Below, one piece after another: positions 53,628 through 63,005 of a stretch of 64,000 bases of DNA. Below the pieces are notes generated by a model that had not been told where the DNA came from, made no database searches, and saw only the letters and a list, made by a program, of their open reading frames with translations. The DNA is from Haemophilus pittmaniae (GTDB lineage: Bacteria > Pseudomonadota > Gammaproteobacteria > Enterobacterales > Pasteurellaceae), in contig NZ_LT906463.1 of assembly GCF_900186995.1 (NCBI RefSeq), positions 992,001-1,056,000 of the forward strand, written 5' to 3'. The position numbers and the translations under genes are program-made. Positions within the stretch are counted from its first letter, which is position 1, and each line of letters starts with the position of its first letter.

Positions 53628-53680
53628 AGTTTTATTAGAAATTTGTGATAAAAACCACATAATTTAAATTTGATCTAATT

Positions 53681-53717
53681 AAAGCAGGTAAATAATGAAT
53701 ATTTTCCTGCTTTTTTA
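53681..53717 (+). terminator. hemB terminator
   Basis: AAAGCAGG (53681-53688) and CCTGC followed by TTTTTT (53706-53716) enclose an AT-rich loop. Confidence 0.75.
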
Positions 53718-53747
53718 TTTTTCTTTAATTTTTTAATAAGAAAACGT

Positions 53748-53777
53748 TTGCATTGTTGATTTTCCTATTGCTATATT
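53748..53777 (+). promoter_or_regulatory. gdhA promoter
   Basis: TTGCAT, 18 bases, TATATT. The start would be near 53784, 65 bases before gdhA. Confidence 0.5.
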
Positions 53778-53848
53778 GTGACCACGCCGCAACAAGACGG
53801 TGATAAAAACAAACACACATCATCAATTAGTAGTAGAGGAAAAACCCT

Positions 53849-55198
53849 ATGTCAACTGTAACTTCATTAGATGCATTTCTTGCCAAAGTCGCTCAACGTG
53901 ATGGTAACCAACCTGAATTTTTACAAGCCGTACGCGAAGTGTTTACTTCAATCTGGCCTTTCTTGGAAGCAAATCCTAAATACCGTTCTGAAGCCTTATT
54001 AGAGCGTTTAGTTGAACCTGAGCGTGCGATTCAATTCCGTGTAGCATGGACTGATGACCAAGGGCAAGTACAAGTCAACCGTGCTTTCCGTGTGCAATAC
54101 AATAGCGCGATTGGCCCATACAAAGGAGGGATGCGTTTCCACCCATCAGTGAATTTATCTATTTTAAAATTCTTAGGGTTTGAGCAAATTTTCAAAAATG
54201 CCTTAACCACTTTGCCAATGGGCGGTGGTAAAGGTGGTTCGGATTTCGATCCTAAAGGTAAATCCGATGCTGAAGTGATGCGTTTCTGTCAAGCCTTAAT
54301 GGCGGAACTTTATCGTCATATTGGCCCAGATACAGATGTTCCAGCAGGTGATATTGGGGTTGGTGGCCGTGAAGTGGGCTACCTTGCAGGCTATATGAAA
54401 AAATTATCAAATCAAGCAGCCTGCGTATTTACCGGCCGTGGTTTATCCTTCGGTGGTAGTTTAATTCGTCCGGAAGCGACTGGTTATGGTTTGGCTTACT
54501 TTGCACAAGCGATGTTGGCAGAAAAAGGCGATAGCTTCCAAGGTAAAACTGTCTTGGTTTCTGGTTCCGGTAACGTTGCTCAATATGCAATTGAAAAAGT
54601 CATGGCGCTTGGTGCAAAAGTCGTTTCTTGTTCTGACTCCGCCGGTTATGTGTATTTGCCGGATGGTTTTGATAGCGAAAAATTAGCGGCATTAATGGAA
54701 CTGAAAAACGTAAAACGTGGCCGAGTAAAAGAGTTCGCTGAACAATTTGGTTTGCAATATTTTGCCGGCAAACGTCCTTGGGAAGTGAAAGCAGATATTG
54801 CTCTTCCTTGCGCAACACAAAATGAATTAGAAATTGCCGATGCCCAAGCGCTTATTGCGAATGGTGTACAACTTGTCGCAGAAGGTGCCAATATGCCAAC
54901 AACCATTGAAGCCACCGAGGCATTCTTAAAAGCCGGTGTATTATTTGGTCCAGGTAAAGCGGCCAATGCCGGCGGGGTTGCGACTTCTGGTTTAGAAATG
55001 GCACAGAGCTCACAACGCTTATACTGGACATCTGAAGAAGTGGATAAACAACTTCACCGTATTATGTTGGATATTCACGCCAACTGTAAAAAATACGGTT
55101 CGTTGGAAGGTCAAGCGAATATCAACTATGTGGTTGGTGCGAATGTTGCCGGTTTCGTTAAAGTAGCAGATGCCATGTTGGCACAAGGGGTTTACTAA
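53849..55198 (+). CDS. gdhA: NADP-specific glutamate dehydrogenase
   Basis: A 449-residue hexameric enzyme that aminates 2-oxoglutarate with NADPH. GPYKGGMRFHPSVNLS (substrate site), PMGGGKGGSDFDPKGKS (catalytic Lys), GDIGVGGREVGYLAG and the coenzyme loop GSGNVAQYAIEKV are the family blocks. TAGAGGA precedes ATG. It is a single-gene unit between two terminators. Confidence 0.97.
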   Translation: MSTVTSLDAFLAKVAQRDGNQPEFLQAVREVFTSIWPFLEANPKYRSEALLERLVEPERAIQFRVAWTDDQGQVQVNRAFRVQYNSAIGPYKGGMRFHPSVNLSILKFLGFEQIFKNALTTLPMGGGKGGSDFDPKGKSDAEVMRFCQALMAELYRHIGPDTDVPAGDIGVGGREVGYLAGYMKKLSNQAACVFTGRGLSFGGSLIRPEATGYGLAYFAQAMLAEKGDSFQGKTVLVSGSGNVAQYAIEKVMALGAKVVSCSDSAGYVYLPDGFDSEKLAALMELKNVKRGRVKEFAEQFGLQYFAGKRPWEVKADIALPCATQNELEIADAQALIANGVQLVAEGANMPTTIEATEAFLKAGVLFGPGKAANAGGVATSGLEMAQSSQRLYWTSEEVDKQLHRIMLDIHANCKKYGSLEGQANINYVVGANVAGFVKVADAMLAQGVY

Positions 55199-55220
55199 TC
55201 CGCTAATGTTTTTAATCACA

Positions 55221-55247
55221 CGGCTGCCTAAAGGCAGCCGTTTCTTT
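55221..55247 (+). terminator. gdhA terminator
   Basis: CGGCTGCC-TAAA-GGCAGCCG is followed by TTTCTTT. Confidence 0.9.
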
Positions 55248-55266
55248 ATGTCTTTTTTACTAACTA

Positions 55267-55342
55267 AAACGCCCCTTGAAAAAACTAAGTTTTGCTAAAA
55301 TATGGTGTAAGTTATTGATTTTATTAGTATTGCTTTTAAAAG
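55267..55342 (+). repeat. Dispersed intergenic repeat, copy 8 (+ orientation)
   Basis: It has AAACGCCCC, TTGAAAAAACTAAGTTTT, GCTAAAAT, and the core GTAAGTTATTGATTTTATTAG, ending TGCTTTTAAAA. It lies between gdhA and the rpsP promoter. Confidence 0.9.
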
Positions 55343-55382
55343 CCAGTTTTGGGCGACTGTTGTTGAAATTCTATACATTAGC

Positions 55383-55410
55383 TTGCTTTTTTGCATAAAA
55401 CCTGTAAAAT
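55383..55410 (+). promoter_or_regulatory. Promoter of the rpsP operon
   Basis: TTGCTT, 16 bases, TAAAAT, followed by TTGCGGGC, a GC-rich discriminator as expected for a ribosomal-protein operon. The start would be near 55417. Confidence 0.6.
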
Positions 55411-55452
55411 TTGCGGGCTTTTTGTCTATATATACAGAGAAAAAAGTAAGCT

Positions 55453-55486
55453 ATATTCCTGGCGGCTTTCGAGCTTGGGAATATTC
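55453..55486 (+). promoter_or_regulatory. Hairpin in the rpsP leader
   Basis: ATATTCC and GGAATAT can pair around an inner GGCT-TTCG-AGCT hairpin with a UUCG-type tetraloop. It lies in the leader 31 bases before rpsP and could bind S16 or another operon product; no known leader motif was recognised. Confidence 0.4.
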
Positions 55487-55516
55487 TTTTAGTAATTAAA
55501 CATTTAGAGGAAGGTT

Positions 55517-55765
55517 ATGGTAACCATTCGTTTATCTCGTGGCGGAGCTAAAAAACGCCCATTTTATCAAATCGTAGTAGCTGACAGCCGTTCACCGCGT
55601 GACGGTCGTTTCATTGAGCGTGTAGGTTTCTTCAACCCTATCGCACAAGGTAACGCAGAACGTCTTCGCATCGACTTAGAGCGCGTTAACCACTGGGTTG
55701 CTCAAGGCGCATCTCTTTCTGATCGCGTATCTGCTTTGGTAAAAGAAGCACAAAAAGCGGCTTAA
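55517..55765 (+). CDS. rpsP: 30S ribosomal protein S16
   Basis: An 82-residue protein beginning [25 protein letters not shown], the invariant S16 start, and [19 protein letters not shown] precedes ATG. First gene of the conserved rpsP-rimM-trmD-rplS operon. Confidence 0.98.
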   Translation: MVTIRLSRGGAKKRPFYQIVVADSRSPRDGRFIERVGFFNPIAQGNAERLRIDLERVNHWVAQGASLSDRVSALVKEAQKAA

Positions 55766-55807
55766 TCGCTTTTTGATTTAGTTCTTAAACTAAGATAGGT
55801 GAAGAAT

Positions 55808-56335
55808 ATGGAACAACAACGTATTGAAGTTGTGGGCAAATTAGGCTCAACCTATGGTATCCGTGGGTGGTTACGTATTTATTCATCAACAGAACAAGCC
55901 GAAAGTATTTTTGAGTATCAACCTTGGTTCTTAAAAATTAAAGGTGAATGGCAACCTGCCGAATTAGAAAATTGGCGTCATCATAATCACGAAATCATTG
56001 TTAAATTAAAAGGCGTTGATGATCGTGAAGCTGCACAGGTTTTGGCAAATGTTGAAATTGGTGTGGATTTATCCGTTTTCCCAGAACTGGAAGAGGGGGA
56101 TTATTACTGGCATGACCTTATTGGTTGTACAGTCATAAACCTACAAGGTTATACGATGGGAACGGTAACGGAAATGATGGAAACCGGTTCTAATGATGTG
56201 CTAGTGGTTAAAGCCAATACCAAAGATGCTTTTGGAAAACAAGAACGGTTAATTCCGTTTTTGTATGAACAAGTAGTTAAAAGAGTCGATCTCACCACGA
56301 AAACTATTGAAGTGGATTGGGACGCTGGTTTCTAA
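55808..56335 (+). CDS. rimM: 16S rRNA processing protein RimM
   Basis: A 175-residue ribosome-maturation factor that binds S19 during 30S head assembly. [19 protein letters not shown] is the N-terminal RimM domain and [22 protein letters not shown] the PRC-barrel. I chose ATG 55808, six bases after AGGTGA, over the in-frame GTG at 55799 that lies in that ribosome-binding site. Confidence 0.95.
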   Translation: MEQQRIEVVGKLGSTYGIRGWLRIYSSTEQAESIFEYQPWFLKIKGEWQPAELENWRHHNHEIIVKLKGVDDREAAQVLANVEIGVDLSVFPELEEGDYYWHDLIGCTVINLQGYTMGTVTEMMETGSNDVLVVKANTKDAFGKQERLIPFLYEQVVKRVDLTTKTIEVDWDAGF

Positions 56336-56372
56336 TCTCAAGTATGCACAAACGTAATGTAGTAGGCTTTTT

Positions 56373-57505
<1,133 letters not shown>

Positions 57506-57519
57506 TTATTCGTTTGAAC

Positions 57520-57555
57520 AAAAAGGCTTAGGGTTTTCCCTAAGCCTTTTTTCTT
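57520..57555. terminator. Bidirectional terminator between rplS and rhlB
   Basis: AAAAAGGCTTAGGG-TTTT-CCCTAAGCC then TTTTTT; A and T tracts flank an 11-bp stem at a convergent junction. Confidence 0.93.
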
Positions 57556-57566
57556 TGTTTAACGTC

Positions 57567-58820
57567 TTAATGTTTACGATAAGGACGATGATTATTGACG
57601 CCGTTATTACGGTTGTTTGGTACAGCCCGTTTTAGACGGTAGGGTTTGGGAATATCACTAATCAGCGATGCCGGATCATATTGACTGACCGGAATGGAAT
57701 GACCGATATACTCTTCGATAGCCGGTAAATTCATCGCATATTGCTCGCAGGCAAAACTAATTGAAACGCCGCTTTCACCTGCCCGCCCGGTGCGCCCGAT
57801 ACGATGCACATAGTCTTCCCGATCATCGGGTAAATCAAAGTTAAATACGTGGGTCACATCGGGGATATGCAAACCGCGCGCAGCCACATCGGTGGCTACT
57901 AAAATATCTAATTCACCATCGGTAAATTGTTTCAGTAGTGATAGTCGTTTTTTCTGAGCCACATCCCCGGTTAACAACCCCACACGATGTCCATCAGCGG
58001 CCAAATAGCCCCAAATGTCTTCACATTTATGTTTGGTATTGGCAAACACAATGCAGCGTTCCGGCCATTCTTCTTCCATTAAGGTGAGTAATAGTGGGAT
58101 TTTGTCTTGATTGGATGGATAGAACAGCTCTTCCTTAATGCGATGACCGGTTTTTTGCTCCGGTTCGATTTCGATATATTCCGGCTCATTCATATCTTCA
58201 AAGGCCAGTTCGCGCACCTTATAGGACAGGGTGGCAGAAAAGAGCATGGTAAGGCGTGCTTGAGGGGGCGGACATTTGCGTAGCAGATAGCGAATATCAC
58301 GAATAAAGCCCAAATCGAACATGCGATCAGCTTCATCTAGCACCACCACTTGAATTTGTTCTAAACGAATAACACCTTGTTTCACATAATCGATAACCCG
58401 CCCGGTGGTACCGATTAAAATATCCACGCCGGCTTCGATTGCCTTCAGTTGTTTATCATAACCATCACCGCCGTAGGCTAAGGCGGTTTTCAGTCCGCTG
58501 ATCTTCTCCAATGTTTCCGCATCGTGGGCGATTTGCACCGCTAATTCACGGGTTGGAGCCAAGATTAAAGCGCGCGGTTGGCCTTGAGCGTTTTGTGGAT
58601 GGGTTAATAGGTGATGGAATGTTGCGGTCAAAAATGCCATGGTTTTGCCGGTACCGGTTTGCGCCTGACCAGCTACATCTTTGCCCTGTAAACTAAAAGG
58701 TAGGGAAAGTGCTTGAATCGGTGTACAGAATTCGAATCCTTTGGCTTGTAATGCCTGTTGCACAATGGGGTGCAACGGCAGGTCGGCGAAGCGTTGCCGA
58801 CTTAAATAATTTTCTTGCAT
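57567..58820 (-). CDS. rhlB: ATP-dependent RNA helicase RhlB
   Basis: A 417-residue DEAD-box helicase of the RNA degradosome. Motifs in order: Q motif region [25 protein letters not shown] (I), PTRELA (Ia), DEAD (II), FSATL (III), [10 protein letters not shown] (VI). [19 protein letters not shown] and [17 protein letters not shown] match RhlB rather than RhlE or SrmB. ATG 58820 is chosen over an in-frame TTG two codons upstream. Confidence 0.94.
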   Translation of the reverse strand: MQENYLSRQRFADLPLHPIVQQALQAKGFEFCTPIQALSLPFSLQGKDVAGQAQTGTGKTMAFLTATFHHLLTHPQNAQGQPRALILAPTRELAVQIAHDAETLEKISGLKTALAYGGDGYDKQLKAIEAGVDILIGTTGRVIDYVKQGVIRLEQIQVVVLDEADRMFDLGFIRDIRYLLRKCPPPQARLTMLFSATLSYKVRELAFEDMNEPEYIEIEPEQKTGHRIKEELFYPSNQDKIPLLLTLMEEEWPERCIVFANTKHKCEDIWGYLAADGHRVGLLTGDVAQKKRLSLLKQFTDGELDILVATDVAARGLHIPDVTHVFNFDLPDDREDYVHRIGRTGRAGESGVSISFACEQYAMNLPAIEEYIGHSIPVSQYDPASLISDIPKPYRLKRAVPNNRNNGVNNHRPYRKH

Positions 58821-58924
58821 AATCAATACTTCGTTGTAAAAAATGCGCTAAGGATAGCACGAAGTAGCACAAAACTTTAGGAAAAGCCATGTATTATTTT
58901 TATTCTGTCTCGATAATATCTCCC

Positions 58925-58998
58925 AACGCCCCAATAAAAATCAAAGTTTTTCTAAAAACACAAGCTAAGTTATTGATTTTATTGATAGTCTTAAAAAA
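58925..58998 (+). repeat. Dispersed intergenic repeat, copy 9 (+ orientation)
   Basis: It has AACGCCCC, AAAGTTTTTCTAAAAAC, and the core CTAAGTTATTGATTTTATT, ending AGTCTTAAAAAA. It lies between the 5' end of rhlB and the 3' end of the DUF4424 gene, both minus strand. Confidence 0.85.
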
Positions 58999-59053
58999 GA
59001 CTTTTGTGGCACTCGTTTAGCTCATTTGGAGCTGCCAACGACCAATGTGGACG

Positions 59054-59086
59054 ATAAAAAGACAACGACCGCTAAAGAGCGGTCGT
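59054..59086 (-). terminator. Terminator of the DUF4424 gene
   Basis: On the minus strand ACGACCGCT-CTTT-AGCGGTCGT is followed by TGTCTTTTT. Confidence 0.8.
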
Positions 59087-59111
59087 GTCGTATGCGAGCA
59101 GTTAATTTAGA

Positions 59112-60110
59112 TTAGTCAAAATATTTAGGATCGATACCATAGATGACATCTAAATTATGCTTTGGTAGAAAATCTTTTTCTTTCACTTGGAATTGCACGA
59201 CTTTGTCATTTTGCAGTACTTTTTTCACTTCACCTTGACCTTTCCAGCAAAAAGAAACAAGCTGATTTTTGGGTTTCTCAATGGTGAGCGTGAAATCGGC
59301 AATGGGTTTTGCCCAGTTGGCGCCGGTTTTGAGAATGTAACCGAGCTCTCGGTAATAGATGCCTTGAGATTCTTTGGCTTTAACCGCGCGTTTAAATGCG
59401 GCATCGGTACAAAATTTATCGGCAAAATCTGTAAAATTGATTAAGCCGGAGAGCCACATGCCACCGCCAACTAAGGGCGCATATTCGTGGTGAATGGTGG
59501 TAATAGCGTTAGCTTTAAAGGTTTGTGGCCAGCTATAAATAATTTGTCCACCCCAAATAACATTATCGTCGCCATCACTATCTTTATAATTAAATTTAGC
59601 AAGACGCGGATCCTGACATTGCAGGATTTTTTTATCTGCCACAGTCGATTTGCGTAACCAAGGTTCCATCAATTCTTGTTCGGTGAGACCGCAGGCGCGG
59701 AGAATATCAGTCACATCATGGGAAATCAGCTCTTTTTTTTCTCCATTATCGGCATGTTGAGTTTCGTAAAAAAATGCCCGCACATGGGTTTGCGGTTTAA
59801 TTTCTTTACCATCAGCATAAATTTTAAAGGAATTGATTAAACTTTGGGGGTCGGCAAAATCACCATAATCGCCCAGCATGACCTCCGGCAAGGGAAATAG
59901 CACGGTTTCGGTAATGTCTTGGTCGGTCAGATTGCGATACTCATATTCAACCTTAATTTGCTTTTGGCTGATAAACAGGTTTTCTTTTTGCATAGCAATA
60001 TGCTCATTTTTTATATATTCCACACCACCGGTGGAAACAGTGCCGACGCTATCGTTGGCTTGAGTGGCAAAGGGCATACAAAGGACAGCAAATATGAGTA
60101 ATTTTTTCAT
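59112..60110 (-). CDS. Secreted DUF4424-type protein
   Basis: A 332-residue protein with a signal peptide (MKKLLIFAVLCMPFATQAND). The mature part has the DUF4424-like pattern NDSVGTVSTGGVEYIKNEHIAMQKENLFIS, VEYEYRNLTDQDITETVLFPLPE and, near the end, FCWKGQGEVKKVL. It holds an even number of visible Cys (LRACGL, LQCQD, KFCTD, SFCWKG) that could form disulphides in the periplasm. Function unknown. It is a single-gene unit with its own terminator. Confidence 0.75.
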   Translation of the reverse strand: MKKLLIFAVLCMPFATQANDSVGTVSTGGVEYIKNEHIAMQKENLFISQKQIKVEYEYRNLTDQDITETVLFPLPEVMLGDYGDFADPQSLINSFKIYADGKEIKPQTHVRAFFYETQHADNGEKKELISHDVTDILRACGLTEQELMEPWLRKSTVADKKILQCQDPRLAKFNYKDSDGDDNVIWGGQIIYSWPQTFKANAITTIHHEYAPLVGGGMWLSGLINFTDFADKFCTDAAFKRAVKAKESQGIYYRELGYILKTGANWAKPIADFTLTIEKPKNQLVSFCWKGQGEVKKVLQNDKVVQFQVKEKDFLPKHNLDVIYGIDPKYFD

Positions 60111-60198
60111 ATGGAACCAGGGGAGATGATGAATAATTTTGACGAAATTTATCAGAAACGGACTTTAACACACAACAAAATAAAAGAGGCGTTATACG

Positions 60199-60274
60199 AA
60201 CGCCCCCTTGAAAATAAAAGTTTTTGCTAAAACGGTATGTAAGTTATTGATTTTATTATTGTTTGCTTAAAAAT
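60199..60274 (+). repeat. Dispersed intergenic repeat, copy 10 (+ orientation)
   Basis: It has AACGCCCCC, TTGAAAATAAAAGTTTTTG, CTAAAAC, and the core GTAAGTTATTGATTTTATTA, ending TGCTTAAAAAT. The preceding GGCGTT at 60188-60193 can pair with its AACGCC head. It abuts the ung stop. Confidence 0.9.
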
Positions 60275-60934
60275 CTAAATTTGCCAATCAATTGGCGTTT
60301 GCCCATGTGCGAGTAAGTATTGATTGGTTTTAGAAAAATGATGACAACCGAAAAAACCACGGTGTGCAGATAACGGTGAAGGATGGGGCGCACAGAGCAC
60401 GTAGTGGCGGTTTCGATCAATAAATTGTCCTTTTTTCTGGGCGTGGCTCCCCCAGAGTAGAAAGACTAAATTTTCCTTATGTTCGTTTAATGCGGCAATG
60501 ACTCGATCAGTGAAGGTTTCCCAACCGAATTTAGCATGGGAATGGGCGAGCCCTCGTTCCACGGTAAGCACCGTATTTAGTAGGAGTACGCCCTGTTCGG
60601 CCCAGTAACGCAAATCACCGTTAGCCGGCATCTGGAAGCCCGGAATGTCCTGTTGCAGTTCTTTATACATGTTTAATAAGGAAGGAGGGATAGCAACTCC
60701 CGGTTGTACCGAAAAGGCCAAACCATGGGCCTGATTGGGGCCATGGTAGGGATCTTGACCGAGAATAACCACTTTGACATTTTCTAGGGGAGTAAAACTG
60801 AAGGCATTAAACACATCAGCATGAGGTGGGTAAATCGTTTTACCTTGCGCCCGCGCAGCGGCGACCTGTTGTAGAATATGTTGAAAATAGGGTTGCTGTT
60901 TTTCTGTGCCAAGCACATCATGCCAAGTTTTCAT
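60275..60934 (-). CDS. ung: Uracil-DNA glycosylase
   Basis: A 219-residue family 1 glycosylase that removes uracil from [21 protein letters not shown] holds the catalytic Asp and water-activating loop; LLNTVLTVE is the uracil-recognition region; [13 protein letters not shown] is the minor-groove intercalation loop. Length is normal. Stands alone. Confidence 0.97.
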   Translation of the reverse strand: MKTWHDVLGTEKQQPYFQHILQQVAAARAQGKTIYPPHADVFNAFSFTPLENVKVVILGQDPYHGPNQAHGLAFSVQPGVAIPPSLLNMYKELQQDIPGFQMPANGDLRYWAEQGVLLLNTVLTVERGLAHSHAKFGWETFTDRVIAALNEHKENLVFLLWGSHAQKKGQFIDRNRHYVLCAPHPSPLSAHRGFFGCHHFSKTNQYLLAHGQTPIDWQI

Positions 60935-61046
60935 GGAAACTCCTCAAGATAAGTTTTGGGCATTATAAACGAAGGGATTTTGCTTGGAAAATGTTAAGTA
61001 AATGTTAATTATCCTCTTGTGTTTAGAGGGATTTGTGGTTTAAACC

Positions 61047-61060
61047 TTAATTTAGATCAA
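61047..61060 (+). promoter_or_regulatory. FNR-type site upstream of grcA
   Basis: TTAATTTAGATCAA matches TTGAT-N4-ATCAA with one mismatch. A possible promoter follows (TTGAAG at 61109-61114, 16 bases, TAAAAT at 61131-61136). The distance of about 90 bases suggests class I activation. Confidence 0.55.
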
Positions 61061-61186
61061 ATCCACAAAAAATGTAGGAAAAAAGAAATTGTTTTTGGTC
61101 AAAATAATTTGAAGTTTTAAAATTCTTTGATAAAATTCGCTCAGTTTTTGGTTATTTTACACTCGCCCATCTAGAGGAGGCACTTT

Positions 61187-61570
61187 ATGATTAAAGGTAT
61201 TCAAATTACTCAAGCGGCAAATGACAATTTGCTCAATTCTTTCTGGTTACTTGACAGCGAAACTAACGAAGCGCGTTGCTTAGTTGCTAAAGGCGATTTC
61301 GCAGAAGACCAAGTTGTTGCAGTAAGCGAACTAGGTCAAATCGAATATCGCGAATTACCGGTTGACGTTGCGCCAACCGTTAAAGTTGAAGGTGGTCAAC
61401 ACTTAAACGTAAACGTGTTACGTCGTGAAACTTTAGAAGACGCGGTAAACAATCCGGATAAATATCCACAATTAACTATCCGTGTTTCTGGTTACGCAGT
61501 ACGTTTCAACTCTTTAACTCCAGAACAACAACGCGACGTTATTACTCGTACTTTCACTGAAAGCTTATAA
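61187..61570 (+). CDS. grcA: Autonomous glycyl radical cofactor GrcA (YfiD)
   Basis: A 127-residue protein whose C-terminus [20 protein letters not shown] is the glycyl-radical domain of pyruvate formate-lyase; the radical Gly is in SGYAVRF. It can replace the oxygen-damaged C-terminal part of PflB. AGAGGAGG precedes ATG. Codon use is strongly biased to frequent codons, suggesting high expression, and an FNR-like site lies upstream, consistent with anaerobic induction. A strong terminator follows. Confidence 0.96.
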   Translation: MIKGIQITQAANDNLLNSFWLLDSETNEARCLVAKGDFAEDQVVAVSELGQIEYRELPVDVAPTVKVEGGQHLNVNVLRRETLEDAVNNPDKYPQLTIRVSGYAVRFNSLTPEQQRDVITRTFTESL

Positions 61571-61591
61571 TTTCAGTCCGCATAAAAGAAT

Positions 61592-61624
61592 AAAAACCCC
61601 GAAGCCATTCGGGGTTTTGTTTTA
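61592..61624 (+). terminator. grcA terminator
   Basis: AAAACCCCGAA-GCCA-TTCGGGGTTTT is followed by GTTTTA. Confidence 0.93.
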
Positions 61625-61690
61625 TCTAAAATTTGACTGTGTCCTTGTTATTTTGTGTAGAATAACTCCTCTTAATAACAAGGGGGATTT

Positions 61691-62290
61691 ATGAAAAAAT
61701 TAATTTTAAGCACTGTAATTCTTGCGTTGGCGGCCTGTTCATCAGTTCCGTCAAATTTGTCAAAGCAAGATTTTGTGGGAGAATGGTCCTGCACAATGAA
61801 GTATGAAAACATCGGAGTGGGAACCGTTGATTTACTCTATTTGCGGGCGGATGGTACGGTAAAAGATGAGAACTTTATTTTTGATCATAGTTTAAATCGA
61901 TACGCTGATTCTTCAATTAAAGACTATTTTCACTCGCCATTAAAATATCTGACCATTAGTCATGGTACTTGGATTTTTGATAATAACCATTTGACTTATA
62001 AATTGAAAAAGCAAAGCGCACAACGTTTAATTTATTCTGATACTTTTGCAAAATTGCAACGTACGAAGAGCTTTAAGGATATTGAGGCAAAAGCTTTTAG
62101 TGTTTATTCTGCTGGTATTGGCCAAGAAGATAGTATTGAGGTACAAGTCACTAAATATTCAAAAGATAAGTTTACGGTTGTTCAATTTGCAGACAAAAAG
62201 TATGAAGGGCAATGTGTACGGAAGGATAAAGCCGACCATCAGTTCAATGGCTTTTTAGAAGCGCTTAAAGAACACTTTAAAGTGAAATAA
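61691..62290 (+). CDS. Putative lipoprotein of unknown function
   Basis: A 199-residue protein with a lipoprotein signal peptide (MKKLILSTVILALAAC, lipobox LAAC, Cys16, Ser+2). FVGEWSCTMKYENIGVGTVDLLYLRADGTVK and ISHGTWIFDNNHLTYKL suggest a lipocalin-like or calycin-like beta fold, seen in several small Gram-negative lipoproteins; this is an inference. Two Cys (WSCTM and GQCVRK) may pair. AAGGGGG precedes ATG. No specific family was recognised. Confidence 0.7.
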   Translation: MKKLILSTVILALAACSSVPSNLSKQDFVGEWSCTMKYENIGVGTVDLLYLRADGTVKDENFIFDHSLNRYADSSIKDYFHSPLKYLTISHGTWIFDNNHLTYKLKKQSAQRLIYSDTFAKLQRTKSFKDIEAKAFSVYSAGIGQEDSIEVQVTKYSKDKFTVVQFADKKYEGQCVRKDKADHQFNGFLEALKEHFKVK

Positions 62291-62296
62291 AGCGGT

Positions 62297-62325
62297 TAGC
62301 CTCTTAACGATAAGAGGCTATGTTT
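62297..62325. terminator. Hairpin between two convergent lipoprotein genes
   Basis: TAGCCTCTTA-ACGA-TAAGAGGCTA is a perfect 10-bp stem followed by TGTTTAC; the T run is weak. Confidence 0.65.
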
Positions 62326-62839
62326 ACTTAATTTTATTTTTCTGTTTTGCTAATCTTTCATGCATTTCGTTAAGGGCATTTGGGTTATTCCCAAATGCTT
62401 TCCCCGCATCTTGACAAACAGCGGCCGACATAAGGGATAAAGGGGAAATCTCATCTTTCATATCTGTACGCGTCGCTTTTTCCGGGATATCTAGCAATTT
62501 TTCTCCCTTGGCAAAAAATTGGGTATATATTTCAAGTCGCTCGTCTACATTAAGTACGGATATTTTTTGGGCACAATTTAACGACATCAAATTTTTCATT
62601 GATGTACCTTTCGTATCGGGATCAGACGAATTTATATTGGTTATTGTGTAATAGACCAATTCATTCGCATTATTTGGATTGATGCGAATACTTGATCTAT
62701 CTAAATAAACCGGATTTTCGCCTGGTAATATCAGTAAAAATCTTCCTTGTCGAGATGTCTCCTGGACTTGTAACGATGACGTTTTCGAGCAGCTAACACA
62801 AGTAAACAGAATGAGTATTAGTGCAATAAAATTTTTCAT
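62324..62839 (-). CDS. Putative lipoprotein, possibly surface-adhesin protein E-like
   Basis: A 171-residue lipoprotein (MKNFIALILILFTCVSC, Cys17 with Ser+2). The mature part runs GENPVYLDRSSIRINPNNANELVYYTITN..., with paired Cys in SLNCAQK and AAVCQDAG, and ISPLSLMSAAVC near the end. This pattern of a 'Y.D..SI' start and two Cys resembles the adhesin protein E family of Haemophilus, which binds host matrix proteins. I am unsure: similarity is by eye only. Confidence 0.6.
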   Translation of the reverse strand: MKNFIALILILFTCVSCSKTSSLQVQETSRQGRFLLILPGENPVYLDRSSIRINPNNANELVYYTITNINSSDPDTKGTSMKNLMSLNCAQKISVLNVDERLEIYTQFFAKGEKLLDIPEKATRTDMKDEISPLSLMSAAVCQDAGKAFGNNPNALNEMHERLAKQKNKIK

Positions 62840-63005
62840 AATAGACGTTCGTTATACGGAGAAAAATGGGGAATTAAGGTTCGGCATTCTATCATGTGAT
62901 TAAATAAAAAATCGCCCCTCTTTCCCTTTCGTTCTAGCGATTTACGCGCTTTTCGGGTAGAATCCGCCAGTTAAATTTTATGATTTCGAGAAAACCAATC
63001 TGTTT

